Shown: positions 51,711 to 62,912 of the stretch, piece by piece
How positions within the stretch are numbered: the stretch's first letter is position 1
Layout of the letters: the number at the start of each line of letters is the position of its first letter
NCBI RefSeq assembly: GCF_014207595.1
Contig: NZ_JACHGY010000001.1
Span: 620,001 to 684,000 of the forward strand
Direction: 5' to 3'
DNA length: 64,000 bases
From: Algisphaera agarilytica
GTDB taxonomy: Bacteria; Planctomycetota; Phycisphaerae; Phycisphaerales; Phycisphaeraceae
Translations under genes and position numbers: made by a program
Notes under the pieces: model-generated
Database searches by the model: none
What the model was told of the DNA's origin: nothing
Seen by the model: only the letters and a program-made list of their open reading frames with translations

Positions 51711-53054
51711 TTACGCGATCGCTGCCGCCGCGGCGAAGGCCTTGCGTGCCGCGGCGAGGGTTTGGCTGATCGCCTGCTCGTCGTGGGCGGTCGAGACGAA
51801 CCACGCCTCGAACGCGGCAGGGGCAAGCATGACGCCCTCGTCCAGCATCGTGCCGAAGAACGCGGCGTATCGGTCGGTGCGCGTGGCGGTGGCATCGGCG
51901 TAGTTGTGCACCTCGTCGCCCTCGGCGTCCACGAAGAACGGGCAGAGCATCGAGCCGACACGCGTGAGGTAGATCGGGCAGCCCGCTTCCGCGGCGGCCT
52001 CGCGCAGGCCCGCTTCGAGCGTGGCGGCCGTCGCTTCGAGTTGGGCGTACACCGCAAAGTCATCCGCCGCCAGCGAATCGAGCATCGCGGTGCCGGCCGC
52101 CATCGCCAAGGGGTTGCCGCTCAGGGTGCCGGCCTGGTACATCGCCCCATCGGGCGCGACCTGCCGCATGACTTCTTCCTTGCCGCCATACGCCGCGCAG
52201 GGCAGGCCGCCGCCAACCACTTTGCCCAGGCACACCAAGTCGGGCGTGACGCCGTAGAGCTTCTGGGCCCCGCCGTAGTCCACGCGGAAGCCGGTCATGA
52301 CTTCGTCAAAGAGCAGGTAGATGCCGAACTCGTCGCAGAGGTCACGCAGGCCTTGCAGGTAGCCCTCGGCCGGGGGCACGCAGCCCATGTTGCCCGCGAT
52401 GGGCTCGACCGCCATCGCCGCGATGTCGCTGCCGTGCTCCTGCATCGCCGCGCGGACCGCATCCAAATCATTGAACGGCACGAGCAGCGTGTGCTCGGTC
52501 ACGCTCTGCGGAACGCCCGGGCTGGAGGGCACGCCCAGCGTCGTCGCGGCGCTGCCGGCACTGACCAGCAGCGAGTCGGTGTGGCCGTGGTAGCAGCCGG
52601 TGCACTTGATGATATTGTTTTTCCCGGAGGCGGCCCGGGCCAGGCGGATGGCCGACATCGCCGCCTCGGTCCCCGAGTTGACGAACCGCACCACCTCGAC
52701 GCCCGGCACCGCGTCCACGATCTTCTCGGCCAGGACGGTCTCGGCCTCGGTGGGCATGCCGAAGCTGGTGCCCTTCTGGGCCGCCTTGGCGAGGGCCGAC
52801 GAGACTTCTGGGGCCGCGTGGCCGAGGATCAGCGGGCCGTAGGAGCAGACGTAGTCGACGTACTCGTTGCCGTCGATATCAGTGACACAGGCCCCCTGGC
52901 CCGAGACCACCGTCACCGGCTCCCGGCCCACGGCCTTGTAGGCCCGCACCGGCGAACTGACCCCGCCGGGCATGACTTTCCGGGCCCGGGCGTGGGCGGC
53001 GGCGGATTTGGTGTAGCGGTCGGTACTCGGGGCGGAGGGGGCGATATCACTCAT
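51711..53054 (-). CDS. hemL: Glutamate-1-semialdehyde 2,1-aminomutase
   Basis: HemL converts glutamate-1-semialdehyde to 5-aminolevulinate, the heme precursor used by HemB. The 447-residue PLP enzyme has ADIDGNEYVDY-type strand DIDGNEYVDYVCSYGPLILG, FVNSGTEAAMSAIRLARA, KCTGCYHGHTDSLLVSAGS, LLFDEVMTGFRV and the PLP lysine in LGKVVGGGLPCAAYGG. It is the aminomutase and not a general aminotransferase. This implies the C5 heme route. The rhodanese gene follows. Confidence 0.95.
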   Translation of the reverse strand: MSDIAPSAPSTDRYTKSAAAHARARKVMPGGVSSPVRAYKAVGREPVTVVSGQGACVTDIDGNEYVDYVCSYGPLILGHAAPEVSSALAKAAQKGTSFGMPTEAETVLAEKIVDAVPGVEVVRFVNSGTEAAMSAIRLARAASGKNNIIKCTGCYHGHTDSLLVSAGSAATTLGVPSSPGVPQSVTEHTLLVPFNDLDAVRAAMQEHGSDIAAMAVEPIAGNMGCVPPAEGYLQGLRDLCDEFGIYLLFDEVMTGFRVDYGGAQKLYGVTPDLVCLGKVVGGGLPCAAYGGKEEVMRQVAPDGAMYQAGTLSGNPLAMAAGTAMLDSLAADDFAVYAQLEATAATLEAGLREAAAEAGCPIYLTRVGSMLCPFFVDAEGDEVHNYADATATRTDRYAAFFGTMLDEGVMLAPAAFEAWFVSTAHDEQAISQTLAAARKAFAAAAAIA

Positions 53055-53228
53055 GCCCGGAGTTTATCAGGCTGCCCCCCGGAGATCGCTGCGATCTTGC
53101 CGCCGCGGCCTCCCAACCGCCTCGGCCCGTCGGGGTGGATGGGGCCGATTCAGGTTCAAGCTCGGCAAAGCATTCCGCCGAAGTTAAAATGCCGCCACAC
53201 GGATTCGCAGAGTCTGCCCCCCTTCACC

Positions 53229-54305
53229 ATGTTGTACCGCCCCACCCGTTGGATATTGGTCTGTCTGCTCGCCTTCACCGCGACGGGCTGCTCGGTCATC
53301 GGACCCGAAGCCATCCGCGGCGGCCGGCTCGCCTACAACGAATCGGTCCAGGTCACCGGCGACCAGGAGCTCTTGCTCAACATCGTCCGCCTCCGCTACC
53401 GCGACACGCCGACGATCCTCCAGATCGCCAGCATCAACACCCAGTTCAACATGGAGACCCGCCTCAACGGCGGCACCACCATCGTGTCCTCCGCCGCGGA
53501 GAACTTCAGCGTCTCGGGCACCCAGTCCTATTACGAACGCCCCACCATCAGCTACCGCCCCGTGGTCGGCCAGGCGTTCATCCAGCAGATGCTCGAGCCG
53601 GTCAACGAAGACAAGCTCACCCTGCTCTACAACGCCGGCTGGCCGGTGGACACGCTCTTCGGCCTGACCGTCCAGTCGATCAACGGCATCCAGAACGCCC
53701 CGGGCGCCTCGGGCCCGACCCCCGAGCTCGACCCCGATTTCCGACGGTTCCAACTGGTGATCCGCGGCTTTCGTGACCTGCAGCGTGCCGGGCTGCTGAC
53801 CGTGGGCCGCGACAAGGACAGCTCGCAGCTGCGCATCTCGCCGGACGTGGGGCTGCAGCAAGAGATCGCGTTTATCCAGAAGACGCTGGGGATCGACCCC
53901 GAAGAAACCACCTACAAAATCGCCCAGGCCACCGAAGCCGTTGAAAACGACACCATCGCGATCGTCCCCCGCTCGCTCATGTCGGCGATGTTCTACCTCT
54001 CCCAGGGCGTCGACGTCCCCGAAGGCGATATCGAAGACGGCCGGGTCTTCACCGCTCAGTACGCCGACGGCAAGCCCGTGGACTGGCAGAAGGAAACCAA
54101 CAACCTCTTCCGCGTCCGCACCGGCTGGCTCGCCCCGACGAACGCCTACGTCAGCGTGAAGTACCGCGACCGCTGGTTCTACATCTCCGACAACGACCTG
54201 AGTAGCAAGACGACCTTCGCCCTGATCAGCCAGCTCTTCGCCATGCAGGCCGGCAACCTCCGCAACTCCGGCCCGGTGCTGACCCTGCCGCTCGGCGGCG
54301 GCTGA
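53229..54305 (+). CDS. Putative lipoprotein of unknown function
   Basis: The 358-residue product has a signal peptide ending in TATGCSVIG, a lipobox with Cys about residue 18. The mature part begins with NESVQVTGDQELLLNIVRLR then YRDTPTILQI, a segment I have seen in conserved proteobacterial and planctomycete lipoproteins of unknown role. It then has a beta-rich middle and RGFRDLQRAGLL. The C-terminus shows RDRWFYISDNDLSSK then TFALISQLFAMQAG. ATG 53229 was chosen; longer readings are antisense to hemL. Confidence 0.75.
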   Translation: MLYRPTRWILVCLLAFTATGCSVIGPEAIRGGRLAYNESVQVTGDQELLLNIVRLRYRDTPTILQIASINTQFNMETRLNGGTTIVSSAAENFSVSGTQSYYERPTISYRPVVGQAFIQQMLEPVNEDKLTLLYNAGWPVDTLFGLTVQSINGIQNAPGASGPTPELDPDFRRFQLVIRGFRDLQRAGLLTVGRDKDSSQLRISPDVGLQQEIAFIQKTLGIDPEETTYKIAQATEAVENDTIAIVPRSLMSAMFYLSQGVDVPEGDIEDGRVFTAQYADGKPVDWQKETNNLFRVRTGWLAPTNAYVSVKYRDRWFYISDNDLSSKTTFALISQLFAMQAGNLRNSGPVLTLPLGGG

Positions 54306-54402
54306 TCCTCGGCAGGGGCGTTGAAGCCAACTCAACAATTAACAATTTCGCTCATGCAGGTATGATGGGGCCCCATTCCCCGGTTCCCTTCATGGAGATG
54401 TG

Positions 54403-56121
54403 ATGTTTATTTCTCGGTTCACCCGGACGGCCTGCACGCTCGCCACCGCGTTGCTTCTCACCGCCCTGCCCCCCCAGGCCAAGGCAGATAAGCCCAACAT
54501 CCTGTTCATCATGTCCGATGACCACACCACCCAGGCCATCGGCGCCTACGGCGGGATGCTGGCCCAGTTCGACCCCACCCCGACACTCGACCAGATCGCC
54601 GCCGAGGGCATGCGGTTCACCGCGGCACTCTGCTCCAACAGCATCTGCACCCCCAGCCGGGCCACGATCATGACCGGGCAGTACGGCCACATCAACGGCG
54701 TGCCCACCCTCAACGACCCGCTGCTCATCGAACGCCAATACCTCGCCCAGGAGATGAACGCCGCCGGCTACGACACCGCGGTCATCGGCAAGTGGCACCT
54801 CAAGAACCGCCCCGAAACCTTCGATCACTACCAGGTCCTGCCCAGCCAGGGCCTGTACTTCGACCCCGAGTTTTTCATCTGCGGCCAGGAAGAGCCCGTC
54901 GTCGTTGAAGGCCACAGCACCGACGTCATCACCGACCTGGCCCTCGCGTGGCTCGACGGCGAAGAACGAAACGCCGACAAACCCTTCTTCCTGAAGCTGC
55001 AATACAAAGCCCCGCACGACTACTTCGAGAACGCCCCGCGCTACAACGACTACCTCGCGGATGTGGTCATCCCCGAACCCGCCAGCATGTTCGACGACCC
55101 CTGCCACGGCTCGGTCGCGACCCGCGGCGTGGACGGCGAGCTTCACGGCGTGATCGGCACCTCCATCGGCCGACGCCACTACCGCCGCAGCTACGCCAAG
55201 GACTTCATCGCCCCCAAGCTCCCCCACGACGCCAACGAGTGGCAGCCCGAGATCGGCCCGACCGACCTCGAAGCCAAACGCGCCGCCTACCAGATCTACC
55301 TCAAGCGCTACCTCCGCTGCGTCAAGGGCGTGGACGACAACATCGCCCGCGTCGTCGCCTACCTCAAAGACAACGACCTCTACGACAACACGGTCATCAT
55401 CTACACCGGCGACCAGGGCATGTGGCTCGGCGAACACGACTACCAGGACAAACGCTGGGCCTACGAAGAGTCGCTGCGCATGCCGCTGCTCATCCGCTAC
55501 CCCAAGTCGATCCCGGCCGGCACGGTGTCGGACGCGCTGATCGAAAACGTCGACTTCGCCCCGACCATGCTCGACTTCGCCGGCGTTGAAACCCCCGAGT
55601 ACATGCAGGGCAAGAGCTTCCGCTCCATCCTCGAGACCGGCGAGACGCCCGAGGGCTGGCGCGACGCGGCGTTCTATCAGTACTGGATGCACATGATCCA
55701 CCACCAGGTGCCCGGCCACCTGGCGATGCGCACCGATCGTTTTAAGCTCATCTTCTTCCACGGCCGACCGCTGGTCGATCGTTACATGCCCTGGTGGGCC
55801 GAGGTCGCCAAGCACCCCACGCCCCCCGGCTGGGAACTCTATGACCTCGACGTCGACCCCGGCGAAAATAACAACGTGTACGAAGACCCGGCCTACGCCG
55901 ACGACGTGAAGCGTCTCAAAGAGCGTTTTGCCGAGCTCATCGCGGAAGTCAAAGCAGACGACCCCAGCGCCGCGGGCTCGGATTTTGTGAAGCTGCAGAT
56001 GGACGCCCTGCTGCCGTACCTCGAGAAGTACTGGGACGACACCCCGGAAAACAAAGCCGAGGCGGCCCGCATTTCACGCGAACTGCACGAGTTCATCTAC
56101 GGCGAAAAAGCCGCCGAGTAA
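54403..56121 (+). CDS. Exported sulfatase (formylglycine type)
   Basis: The 572-residue protein has a signal peptide (LATALLLTALPPQAKAD, cleavage near residue 28), the metal site NILFIMSDDHTTQAIGAYG and the signature ICTPSRATIMTGQYG, whose Cys82 is the formylglycine site. VIGKWHLKN and TVIIYTGDQGMWLGEHDYQ complete the active site. It most resembles choline-sulfatase/iduronate-type enzymes, but the substrate is unknown. GGAG lies before ATG 54403. The PhoD gene follows after three bases, so the pair is one operon. Confidence 0.94.
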   Translation: MFISRFTRTACTLATALLLTALPPQAKADKPNILFIMSDDHTTQAIGAYGGMLAQFDPTPTLDQIAAEGMRFTAALCSNSICTPSRATIMTGQYGHINGVPTLNDPLLIERQYLAQEMNAAGYDTAVIGKWHLKNRPETFDHYQVLPSQGLYFDPEFFICGQEEPVVVEGHSTDVITDLALAWLDGEERNADKPFFLKLQYKAPHDYFENAPRYNDYLADVVIPEPASMFDDPCHGSVATRGVDGELHGVIGTSIGRRHYRRSYAKDFIAPKLPHDANEWQPEIGPTDLEAKRAAYQIYLKRYLRCVKGVDDNIARVVAYLKDNDLYDNTVIIYTGDQGMWLGEHDYQDKRWAYEESLRMPLLIRYPKSIPAGTVSDALIENVDFAPTMLDFAGVETPEYMQGKSFRSILETGETPEGWRDAAFYQYWMHMIHHQVPGHLAMRTDRFKLIFFHGRPLVDRYMPWWAEVAKHPTPPGWELYDLDVDPGENNNVYEDPAYADDVKRLKERFAELIAEVKADDPSAAGSDFVKLQMDALLPYLEKYWDDTPENKAEAARISRELHEFIYGEKAAE

Positions 56122-56124
56122 ATC

Positions 56125-57552
56125 ATGAAATACTGCATCGCCACCACGCTGCTCGCCGCCTTGGCGGTCGGCGGTTCCGCCTTTGCCAAGCCGCCGATCC
56201 CGACGCCGCCCGAGACGCCGGTGATCGGGCCGTGGGACCAATACTTCCTCCAGACGCTGTACAAAGAAGCGAACCCCGACACCGGGCTGGTCGAAATCGT
56301 CGGTACCGAGAAGTTCAACCAACACGTCGAGGAGACCGGCGTGAAACTCCTCGGCGGGCCGATGCTCGGCGGCATCACGCCCACCCAGGCCCGCGTGTGG
56401 GTACGCACCGCCGGGCCGGCCACCGTGCAGGTCGTCATCGACGACGAAATCCAAAGCGTCGAACGCCAAACCGGCCCGGACGGCGACTACACCGCCGTGC
56501 TCCACCTGGACGGCCTGGCACCCGCAACCGACTACACCTACGACGTTCTGGTCAACGGCCAACCCGTCTTCGGCGACAACAAACCAACGTTCAACACCTT
56601 CCCCCGCAAAGGCGATCCCGCGACTTTCAGCGTCGGCTTTGGCGGATGCGCACGCTACAACCCGCCGAAGGAACACGTCTGGGCCACGATCGCCTCGGTC
56701 AACCCCGACGCCTTTCTCATGCTGGGCGACAACGTCTACCACGACCTGCCCCAGCACCGCACCAAGCAGCGCGTACACTACTACCGCCGGCAGCTCCACC
56801 CCGACTACCAGAAGCTCACCTCGACCACGCCGATGTACGCGATCTACGACGACCACGACCTGGGCGTCAACGACTCGGCCGGCGGTCTGGGCGTGTACGA
56901 ACCCGCTTGGAAGTACGAGTCGTGGAAAGTATTCCGCGAGAATTGGAATAACCCCTTCTACGGCATGGGCGATTCCTACCCCGGCTGCTGGTTCGACTTC
57001 TCCATCGGCGACGTCGACTTCTTCATGCTTGACGGCCGGTACTACCGCGACTTCAAACAAGGCACCATGCTCGGCCCAGTGCAGAAGATCTGGCTCCAGG
57101 AAAAGCTCAAAGCCTCGACCGCCACGTTCAAGGTGCTCGTCTCCGGCACACTCTGGACCGAACACGCCGACAAAGGCGGCAAGGATTCGTGGTGGGGCGT
57201 GAAGAAAGAACGCGAAGAAGTCCTCGGCCTGATCGACCGCGAGAACATCACCGGCATCGTCCTGCTGTCCTCCGACCGCCACCGCACCGAAGTGTTCAAG
57301 CTCGAACGCCCCGCAGGCTACGACCTCTACGAGTTCAACTCCGGCAAACTCACCAACATCCACACCCACGACCCCAACCCCCACGCCCTGTTCTCGCACA
57401 ACGAAGGCAACTTCTTCGGGCTGCTGAAATTCGACCTCGCCCAGGACGACCCCACGGTCAGCTTCCGGGTGGTCACGATCGATAACGAGTTGGTCCACGA
57501 GACGACCGTCCGCGAGAGCCAGCTGCGGGCAGACGAGCCGAAGAGGCCCTAA
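56125..57552 (+). CDS. PhoD-like alkaline phosphatase/phosphodiesterase
   Basis: The 475-residue protein has a signal peptide (LLAALAVGGSAFAKP), a fibronectin-like N-terminal PhoD domain (LGGITPTQARVWVRTAG, TDYTYDVLVNGQPVF) and a metallophosphatase domain: SVGFGGCARYN, LMLGDNVYHDLPQ, MYAIYDDHDLGVNDS, VSGTLWTEHADKG and LLSSDRHRTEVFKLE. The metal-binding D-N-D-H residues are present. It is exported. Only three bases separate it from the sulfatase, so they are translated together, suggesting joint removal of sulfate and phosphate from a substrate. Confidence 0.92.
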   Translation: MKYCIATTLLAALAVGGSAFAKPPIPTPPETPVIGPWDQYFLQTLYKEANPDTGLVEIVGTEKFNQHVEETGVKLLGGPMLGGITPTQARVWVRTAGPATVQVVIDDEIQSVERQTGPDGDYTAVLHLDGLAPATDYTYDVLVNGQPVFGDNKPTFNTFPRKGDPATFSVGFGGCARYNPPKEHVWATIASVNPDAFLMLGDNVYHDLPQHRTKQRVHYYRRQLHPDYQKLTSTTPMYAIYDDHDLGVNDSAGGLGVYEPAWKYESWKVFRENWNNPFYGMGDSYPGCWFDFSIGDVDFFMLDGRYYRDFKQGTMLGPVQKIWLQEKLKASTATFKVLVSGTLWTEHADKGGKDSWWGVKKEREEVLGLIDRENITGIVLLSSDRHRTEVFKLERPAGYDLYEFNSGKLTNIHTHDPNPHALFSHNEGNFFGLLKFDLAQDDPTVSFRVVTIDNELVHETTVRESQLRADEPKRP

Positions 57553-57782
57553 ACCGCCCCAGGCAGCCCGAAATCCGCGTTTTTGGCCCAAAAACGTGGT
57601 TAAGGCACGGCAATGCCGGGAAGATGAGGTGCGGCTTCGTGGGCTGATTTTGCCGTTTCACCGCCCCTTTGATACATTATTCGGCTCAAAACACGGCGGA
57701 CAAGGTGTCCGCCTCGACCCCCGCACCGGCCCCAAAACGCTGGGCGGAGGGTGACCCGCCCCCTTTTGGAAAGAAGAACCCC

Positions 57783-58052
57783 ATGAGCATCACCGCAGCC
57801 AAGAAAGCCGAAATCATCAAAGAGTTCCAACGCGACGAGAAGGACTCGGGCAGCCCCGAAGTCCAGGTCGCGGTTCTCACCCACCGCATCCGCGAGTTGA
57901 CCGACCACCTCAAGGGCCACAAGCACGACTACTCGTCGCAGCGCGGCCTGCTCCAGATGGTCTCGACCCGCACCCGGCTGCTCAAGTACCTGGCCCGCAT
58001 CGACCGTCAGCGTTACCTCGACCTGATCCAGAAGCTCGGCCTGCGTAAGTAA
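57783..58052 (+). CDS. rpsO: 30S ribosomal protein S15
   Basis: The 89-residue protein binds 16S rRNA and helps assemble the small subunit. [40 protein letters not shown] and [17 protein letters not shown] are all S15 core segments. GGAAAG precedes the ATG at about 10 bases. pnp follows after 248 bp, the normal arrangement in bacteria, with a terminator hairpin between. S15 often represses its own mRNA, but I see no clear operator. Confidence 0.96.
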   Translation: MSITAAKKAEIIKEFQRDEKDSGSPEVQVAVLTHRIRELTDHLKGHKHDYSSQRGLLQMVSTRTRLLKYLARIDRQRYLDLIQKLGLRK

Positions 58053-58065
58053 AACCAAACCACTC

Positions 58066-58099
58066 ACACGCCTCGGCTCACCGGCCGTGGCGTGTTTTT
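58066..58099 (+). terminator. Hairpin and T-run between rpsO and pnp
   Basis: ACACGCC (58066-58072) pairs with GGCGTGT (58089-58095) and is followed by five T. It is an intrinsic terminator or attenuator that would let rpsO be expressed more than pnp. Confidence 0.75.
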
Positions 58100-58300
58100 C
58101 TAACTCGACCGATCGACGGATGATCGGCCGAAACACCAACCGCCCCGCCACACTCCATCAGGACCCTCAGAGCAAGAGAGCACGTCATCCCGCTGACCTT
58201 CCGTCAGCATCACGGATCATCTGCTCTCCTGCTCTTCTGAATCTCCTGCTCTGGCCCACGGCGAGGCCCACCCGCGCGATCCGCGCAAGGATATTCAGAC

Positions 58301-60469
<2,169 letters not shown>

Positions 60470-60519
60470 TCCACGCCTCGGTCCACGACCGGACTCTTAA
60501 ATACTTTAAGCACTCACCA

Positions 60520-60542
60520 ACCCGCCATCTGGCGGGTTTTTT
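60520..60542 (+). terminator. Terminator of pnp
   Basis: ACCCGCC (60520-60526) pairs with GGCGGGT (60531-60537), followed by T through 60542. Confidence 0.9.
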
Positions 60543-60650
60543 CTTAATGGAACATCCTGAATCAGGTCTACTCCCACTCAAACTTACGATAAGCCCTTAT
60601 CAGATATCTATATGTGGATTAGTTTTTTTTACCCAATGCCCCATTTTCTC

Positions 60651-60678
60651 TTTGGCTGGCCCGCAATGGTGTTAGGAT
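60651..60678 (+). promoter_or_regulatory. Candidate promoter for the cold-shock gene
   Basis: TTTGGC (60651-60656) and TAGGAT (60673-60678) are separated by 16 bp in an AT-rich stretch (60560-60700). A start near 60685 would give a leader of about 350 nt. Motif match only. Confidence 0.4.
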
Positions 60679-60684
60679 AAAAGT

Positions 60685-61034
60685 GTTGTTTAAGCACTTG
60701 TCACGATTGATCGTGTGGCAAGGCGGCCAAGGCGTCCGGCCGAGTTGTGGGCGCAATTGTTTGGTTCCTGGGGTAGACGGTCGTCACTTCTCATTCAGTA
60801 GCCGTCTACGGTTTCTAGGCCGTTCGCAAGAGTTTTGGGTGGGTTCACGCAGAGTCGTGCACCATGTCAGAGTTTCGGATTCCACAACTAAATTTTCGCC
60901 GTGAATCCAAGGCTGTTGGTCCCCTAGGGACCGTTGTGCTCGTTCCATGATGCGATTGATCACCGCACCGAGCCCAATCGACTTCAATCTCCCGTTTCCC
61001 TTGCATACCCCTCTCTTTCTGTCAGGAGTTGTTC
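60685..61034 (+). ncRNA. Long structured leader of the cold-shock gene, or a separate RNA
   Basis: This stretch has no coding frame but a row of perfect hairpins: AAGTG/CACTT (60681-60699), CACGAT/ATCGTG (60702-60715), CGGCC/GGCCG (60724-60742), GTAGACGG/CCGTCTAC (60773-60809) and GGTCCC/GGGACC (60918-60932). CAGGAG at 61023-61028 is the cold-shock gene's binding site. Cold-shock mRNAs often have long thermosensing leaders. I know no Rfam family that matches by eye, so a distinct small RNA is also possible. Confidence 0.5.
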
Positions 61035-61262
61035 ATGTCTACGCAAGGTTCCGTTAAGTGGTTTGATCCGAAGAAGGGTTATGGGTTCATCTGCGGCCCC
61101 GAGGGTCAGGATGTTTTTGTGCACTACTCGCAGATCCAGGGCGACGGCTTCCGCTCGCTCAAAGACGGTGAAGTCGTGGAATATGAACTCATCCAGGGCG
61201 AAAAAGGCTACCAGGCCAAAGACGTCCACATGGCTCAACAGGACGCCGTGGCCAACGACTGA
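61035..61262 (+). CDS. Cold-shock domain protein (Csp family)
   Basis: The 75-residue single-stranded nucleic-acid-binding protein has RNP1 GYGFICGPEG (KGYGFI) and RNP2 DVFVHYSQIQ, after the SVKWFDPKKG opening. The usual last strand (AxNV) is KDVHMA here. It binds RNA and melts structure during cold or growth. GGAG before ATG 61035 sets the start. The gene has an unusually long, structured upstream region. Confidence 0.95.
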   Translation: MSTQGSVKWFDPKKGYGFICGPEGQDVFVHYSQIQGDGFRSLKDGEVVEYELIQGEKGYQAKDVHMAQQDAVAND

Positions 61263-61330
61263 CGTTTAAGGCCACGCCTCTACACAACCTGCTCCACACG
61301 CCCTGCCGAGCGTGAGGTTATCCTTAACCG

Positions 61331-62239
61331 ATGGCTTGGATGACTCTTTTCTTCGGCGTGGCGATCGGCATCCTGTTGGCGATCCCCGCGGCCTGGGGCT
61401 GGTCCCGACGGACCGAACGCCGGGTCCGCCAGCTCGAGGCGCGCGCCCGCACCGCCGAGCGTTTGGCCGAGCTCGGCACCATGACCGGCGGCCTCGCACA
61501 CGAGATCAAGAACCCGCTCTCCACCGTCGGCCTCAACGTCCAGCTCATCCAGGAAGACCTCGCCGACCTCGCGGATGTGCTCCCTGCGCCGCCCGAGCCC
61601 GAAGACGGGCAGACGCTGCCCCAACGCCACGGCGACCCGCCCCGCGAACGCCTCGCCCGCATCCAGAAACGCACGGACGGCCTCCACCGCGAGACCGCCC
61701 GCCTCCGCGACATCCTCGAAGACTTCCTCCGCTTCGCCGGCCGCGTCGAGCTCGACCGGCAGCCCACCGACCTCAACGCGCTCTGCGACGAACTGATCGA
61801 CTTCTTCCAGCCCCAGGCGGATGAAGCCCGGGTCAAGCTGCGTTGCGACCTCCATGCCGACCCCGCGATCGTCTCGGCCGACCCCGCCCTGCTCAAGCAG
61901 GCCCTGCTCAACCTGCTGATCAACGCCTGCCAGGCGATGACCCTGGCCCGCGAAAAAGACGAGCCGTCGGGCGGCAACAGCGAGCTCATCCTGCGCACCG
62001 CCAACACCAAGTCGGCCGGGCAGGATCAGATCGCGATCCACGTCACCGACACCGGCCCCGGCATCGCCCCGGACGTGCTCGAGAAAATCTTCCAGCCCTA
62101 CTTCTCCTCGAAACGCGGCGGCAGCGGCCTAGGCCTGCCCACCACCCGTCGGCTCGTCGAAGAACACGACGGCACACTCACCGTCCACTCGGACCAAGCC
62201 CGGGGCAGCGATTTCGTGATCACCCTGCCCATGGGCTGA
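61331..62239 (+). CDS. Sensor histidine kinase
   Basis: The 302-residue protein has one N-terminal membrane helix (WMTLFFGVAIGILLAIPAAW) and a coiled segment, then the phosphoacceptor motif GGLAHEIKNPLSTVG (His57). Next come the N box LLNLLINACQAM, G1 VTDTGPGIAP and G2 GSGLGLPTTRRL. It lacks an extracytoplasmic sensor and any receiver domain, so signal input is through the membrane or a partner. No response regulator gene adjoins it (rhaM is next), so it is an orphan kinase. A short GGTTA/TAACC hairpin precedes the ATG. Confidence 0.93.
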   Translation: MAWMTLFFGVAIGILLAIPAAWGWSRRTERRVRQLEARARTAERLAELGTMTGGLAHEIKNPLSTVGLNVQLIQEDLADLADVLPAPPEPEDGQTLPQRHGDPPRERLARIQKRTDGLHRETARLRDILEDFLRFAGRVELDRQPTDLNALCDELIDFFQPQADEARVKLRCDLHADPAIVSADPALLKQALLNLLINACQAMTLAREKDEPSGGNSELILRTANTKSAGQDQIAIHVTDTGPGIAPDVLEKIFQPYFSSKRGGSGLGLPTTRRLVEEHDGTLTVHSDQARGSDFVITLPMG

Positions 62240-62307
62240 GCGATGTGATCATGATCACGCAAGAGCGCCGCCTGTCCTTGTTGCAGTGGCCGCGCGGCGA
62301 AAGGTGC

Positions 62308-62377
62308 GTAGGGTGGGCACTGCCCACCACAACCGTTCTCGACGCCTGCAAGCCATGGTGGGCGATGCCCACCCTAC
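62308..62377. repeat. Palindromic repeat of the GTAGGGTGGGC type
   Basis: GTAGGGTGGGCACTGCCCAC starts it and GTGGGCGATGCCCACCCTAC ends it. It differs from the RAYT-linked REPs in sequence but has the same design. It lies between the kinase gene and rhaM. Confidence 0.85.
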
Positions 62378-62420
62378 CAGACCCGGATACCCGCTCTCCT
62401 GTTTTCCTCAGGGACCCCCA

Positions 62421-62774
62421 ATGCCCCAAGACTCCCCCGCTCGCTACGGCATGACCATCGGCCTCAAGGACGACATGGTCGACGAATACCTCCGCCTCCA
62501 CGCCAGCGTCTGGCCCGATGTCGATGCGATGATCGGCGAATGCAACATCCGCAACATGTCCATCTTCATCCACGAGCTCCCCGATGGCCACCACTACCTG
62601 TTCATGTACCTGGAGTACATCGGCGACGACTTCGACGCCGACATGCAGAAGATGGCGGCCGACCCGATGACCCAGAAGTGGTGGAAAGAAACCGAGCCCT
62701 GCCAGCAGCCGCTGCCCAACCGCAAAGCAGGCGAGCTGTGGGCGCAGATGAAAGAAGTCGTCCACCACTGGTGA
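62421..62774 (+). CDS. rhaM: L-rhamnose mutarotase family protein
   Basis: The 117-residue protein matches the RhaM family that interconverts L-rhamnose anomers: RYGMTIGLKDDMVDEYLRLH, SVWPDVDAMIGECNIRNMSI, LFMYLEYIGDDFDADMQKMA and TQKWWKETEPCQQPLP. The catalytic His is in YLRLHASVW. AGGGA precedes ATG 62421. With the sulfatases it suggests use of deoxy-sugar polysaccharides. No other rhamnose gene is next to it; repeats lie on both sides. Confidence 0.92.
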   Translation: MPQDSPARYGMTIGLKDDMVDEYLRLHASVWPDVDAMIGECNIRNMSIFIHELPDGHHYLFMYLEYIGDDFDADMQKMAADPMTQKWWKETEPCQQPLPNRKAGELWAQMKEVVHHW

Positions 62775-62802
62775 CGACGATTTGGCTTTACCGAGCGTCC
62801 TC

Positions 62803-62893
62803 GGGTGGCCGGGGCAGAATGCCCCGGAACGATCGTATGGAGAGCCCGGGCGTACAGGTTCCGGGGCATCGCTTCGCTCTGCCCCGGCCACCC
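62803..62893. repeat. 91-bp palindromic repeat GGGTGGCCGGGGC, copy 1
   Basis: It starts GGGTGGCCGGGGCAGAATGC and ends GCTCTGCCCCGGCCACCC, with an inner CATCGCTTCGCTC. A second copy is at 63467-63556 in the same orientation. Both flank the 117-residue zinc-ribbon gene. Confidence 0.88.
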
Positions 62894-62912
62894 AACAAAT
62901 CGTGCTTTCTCG

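Noticed and set aside
51762-53228. Long N-terminal extension of the lipoprotein ending at 54305
   Set aside because: It is antisense to hemL. A signal peptide and lipobox begin at ATG 53229.
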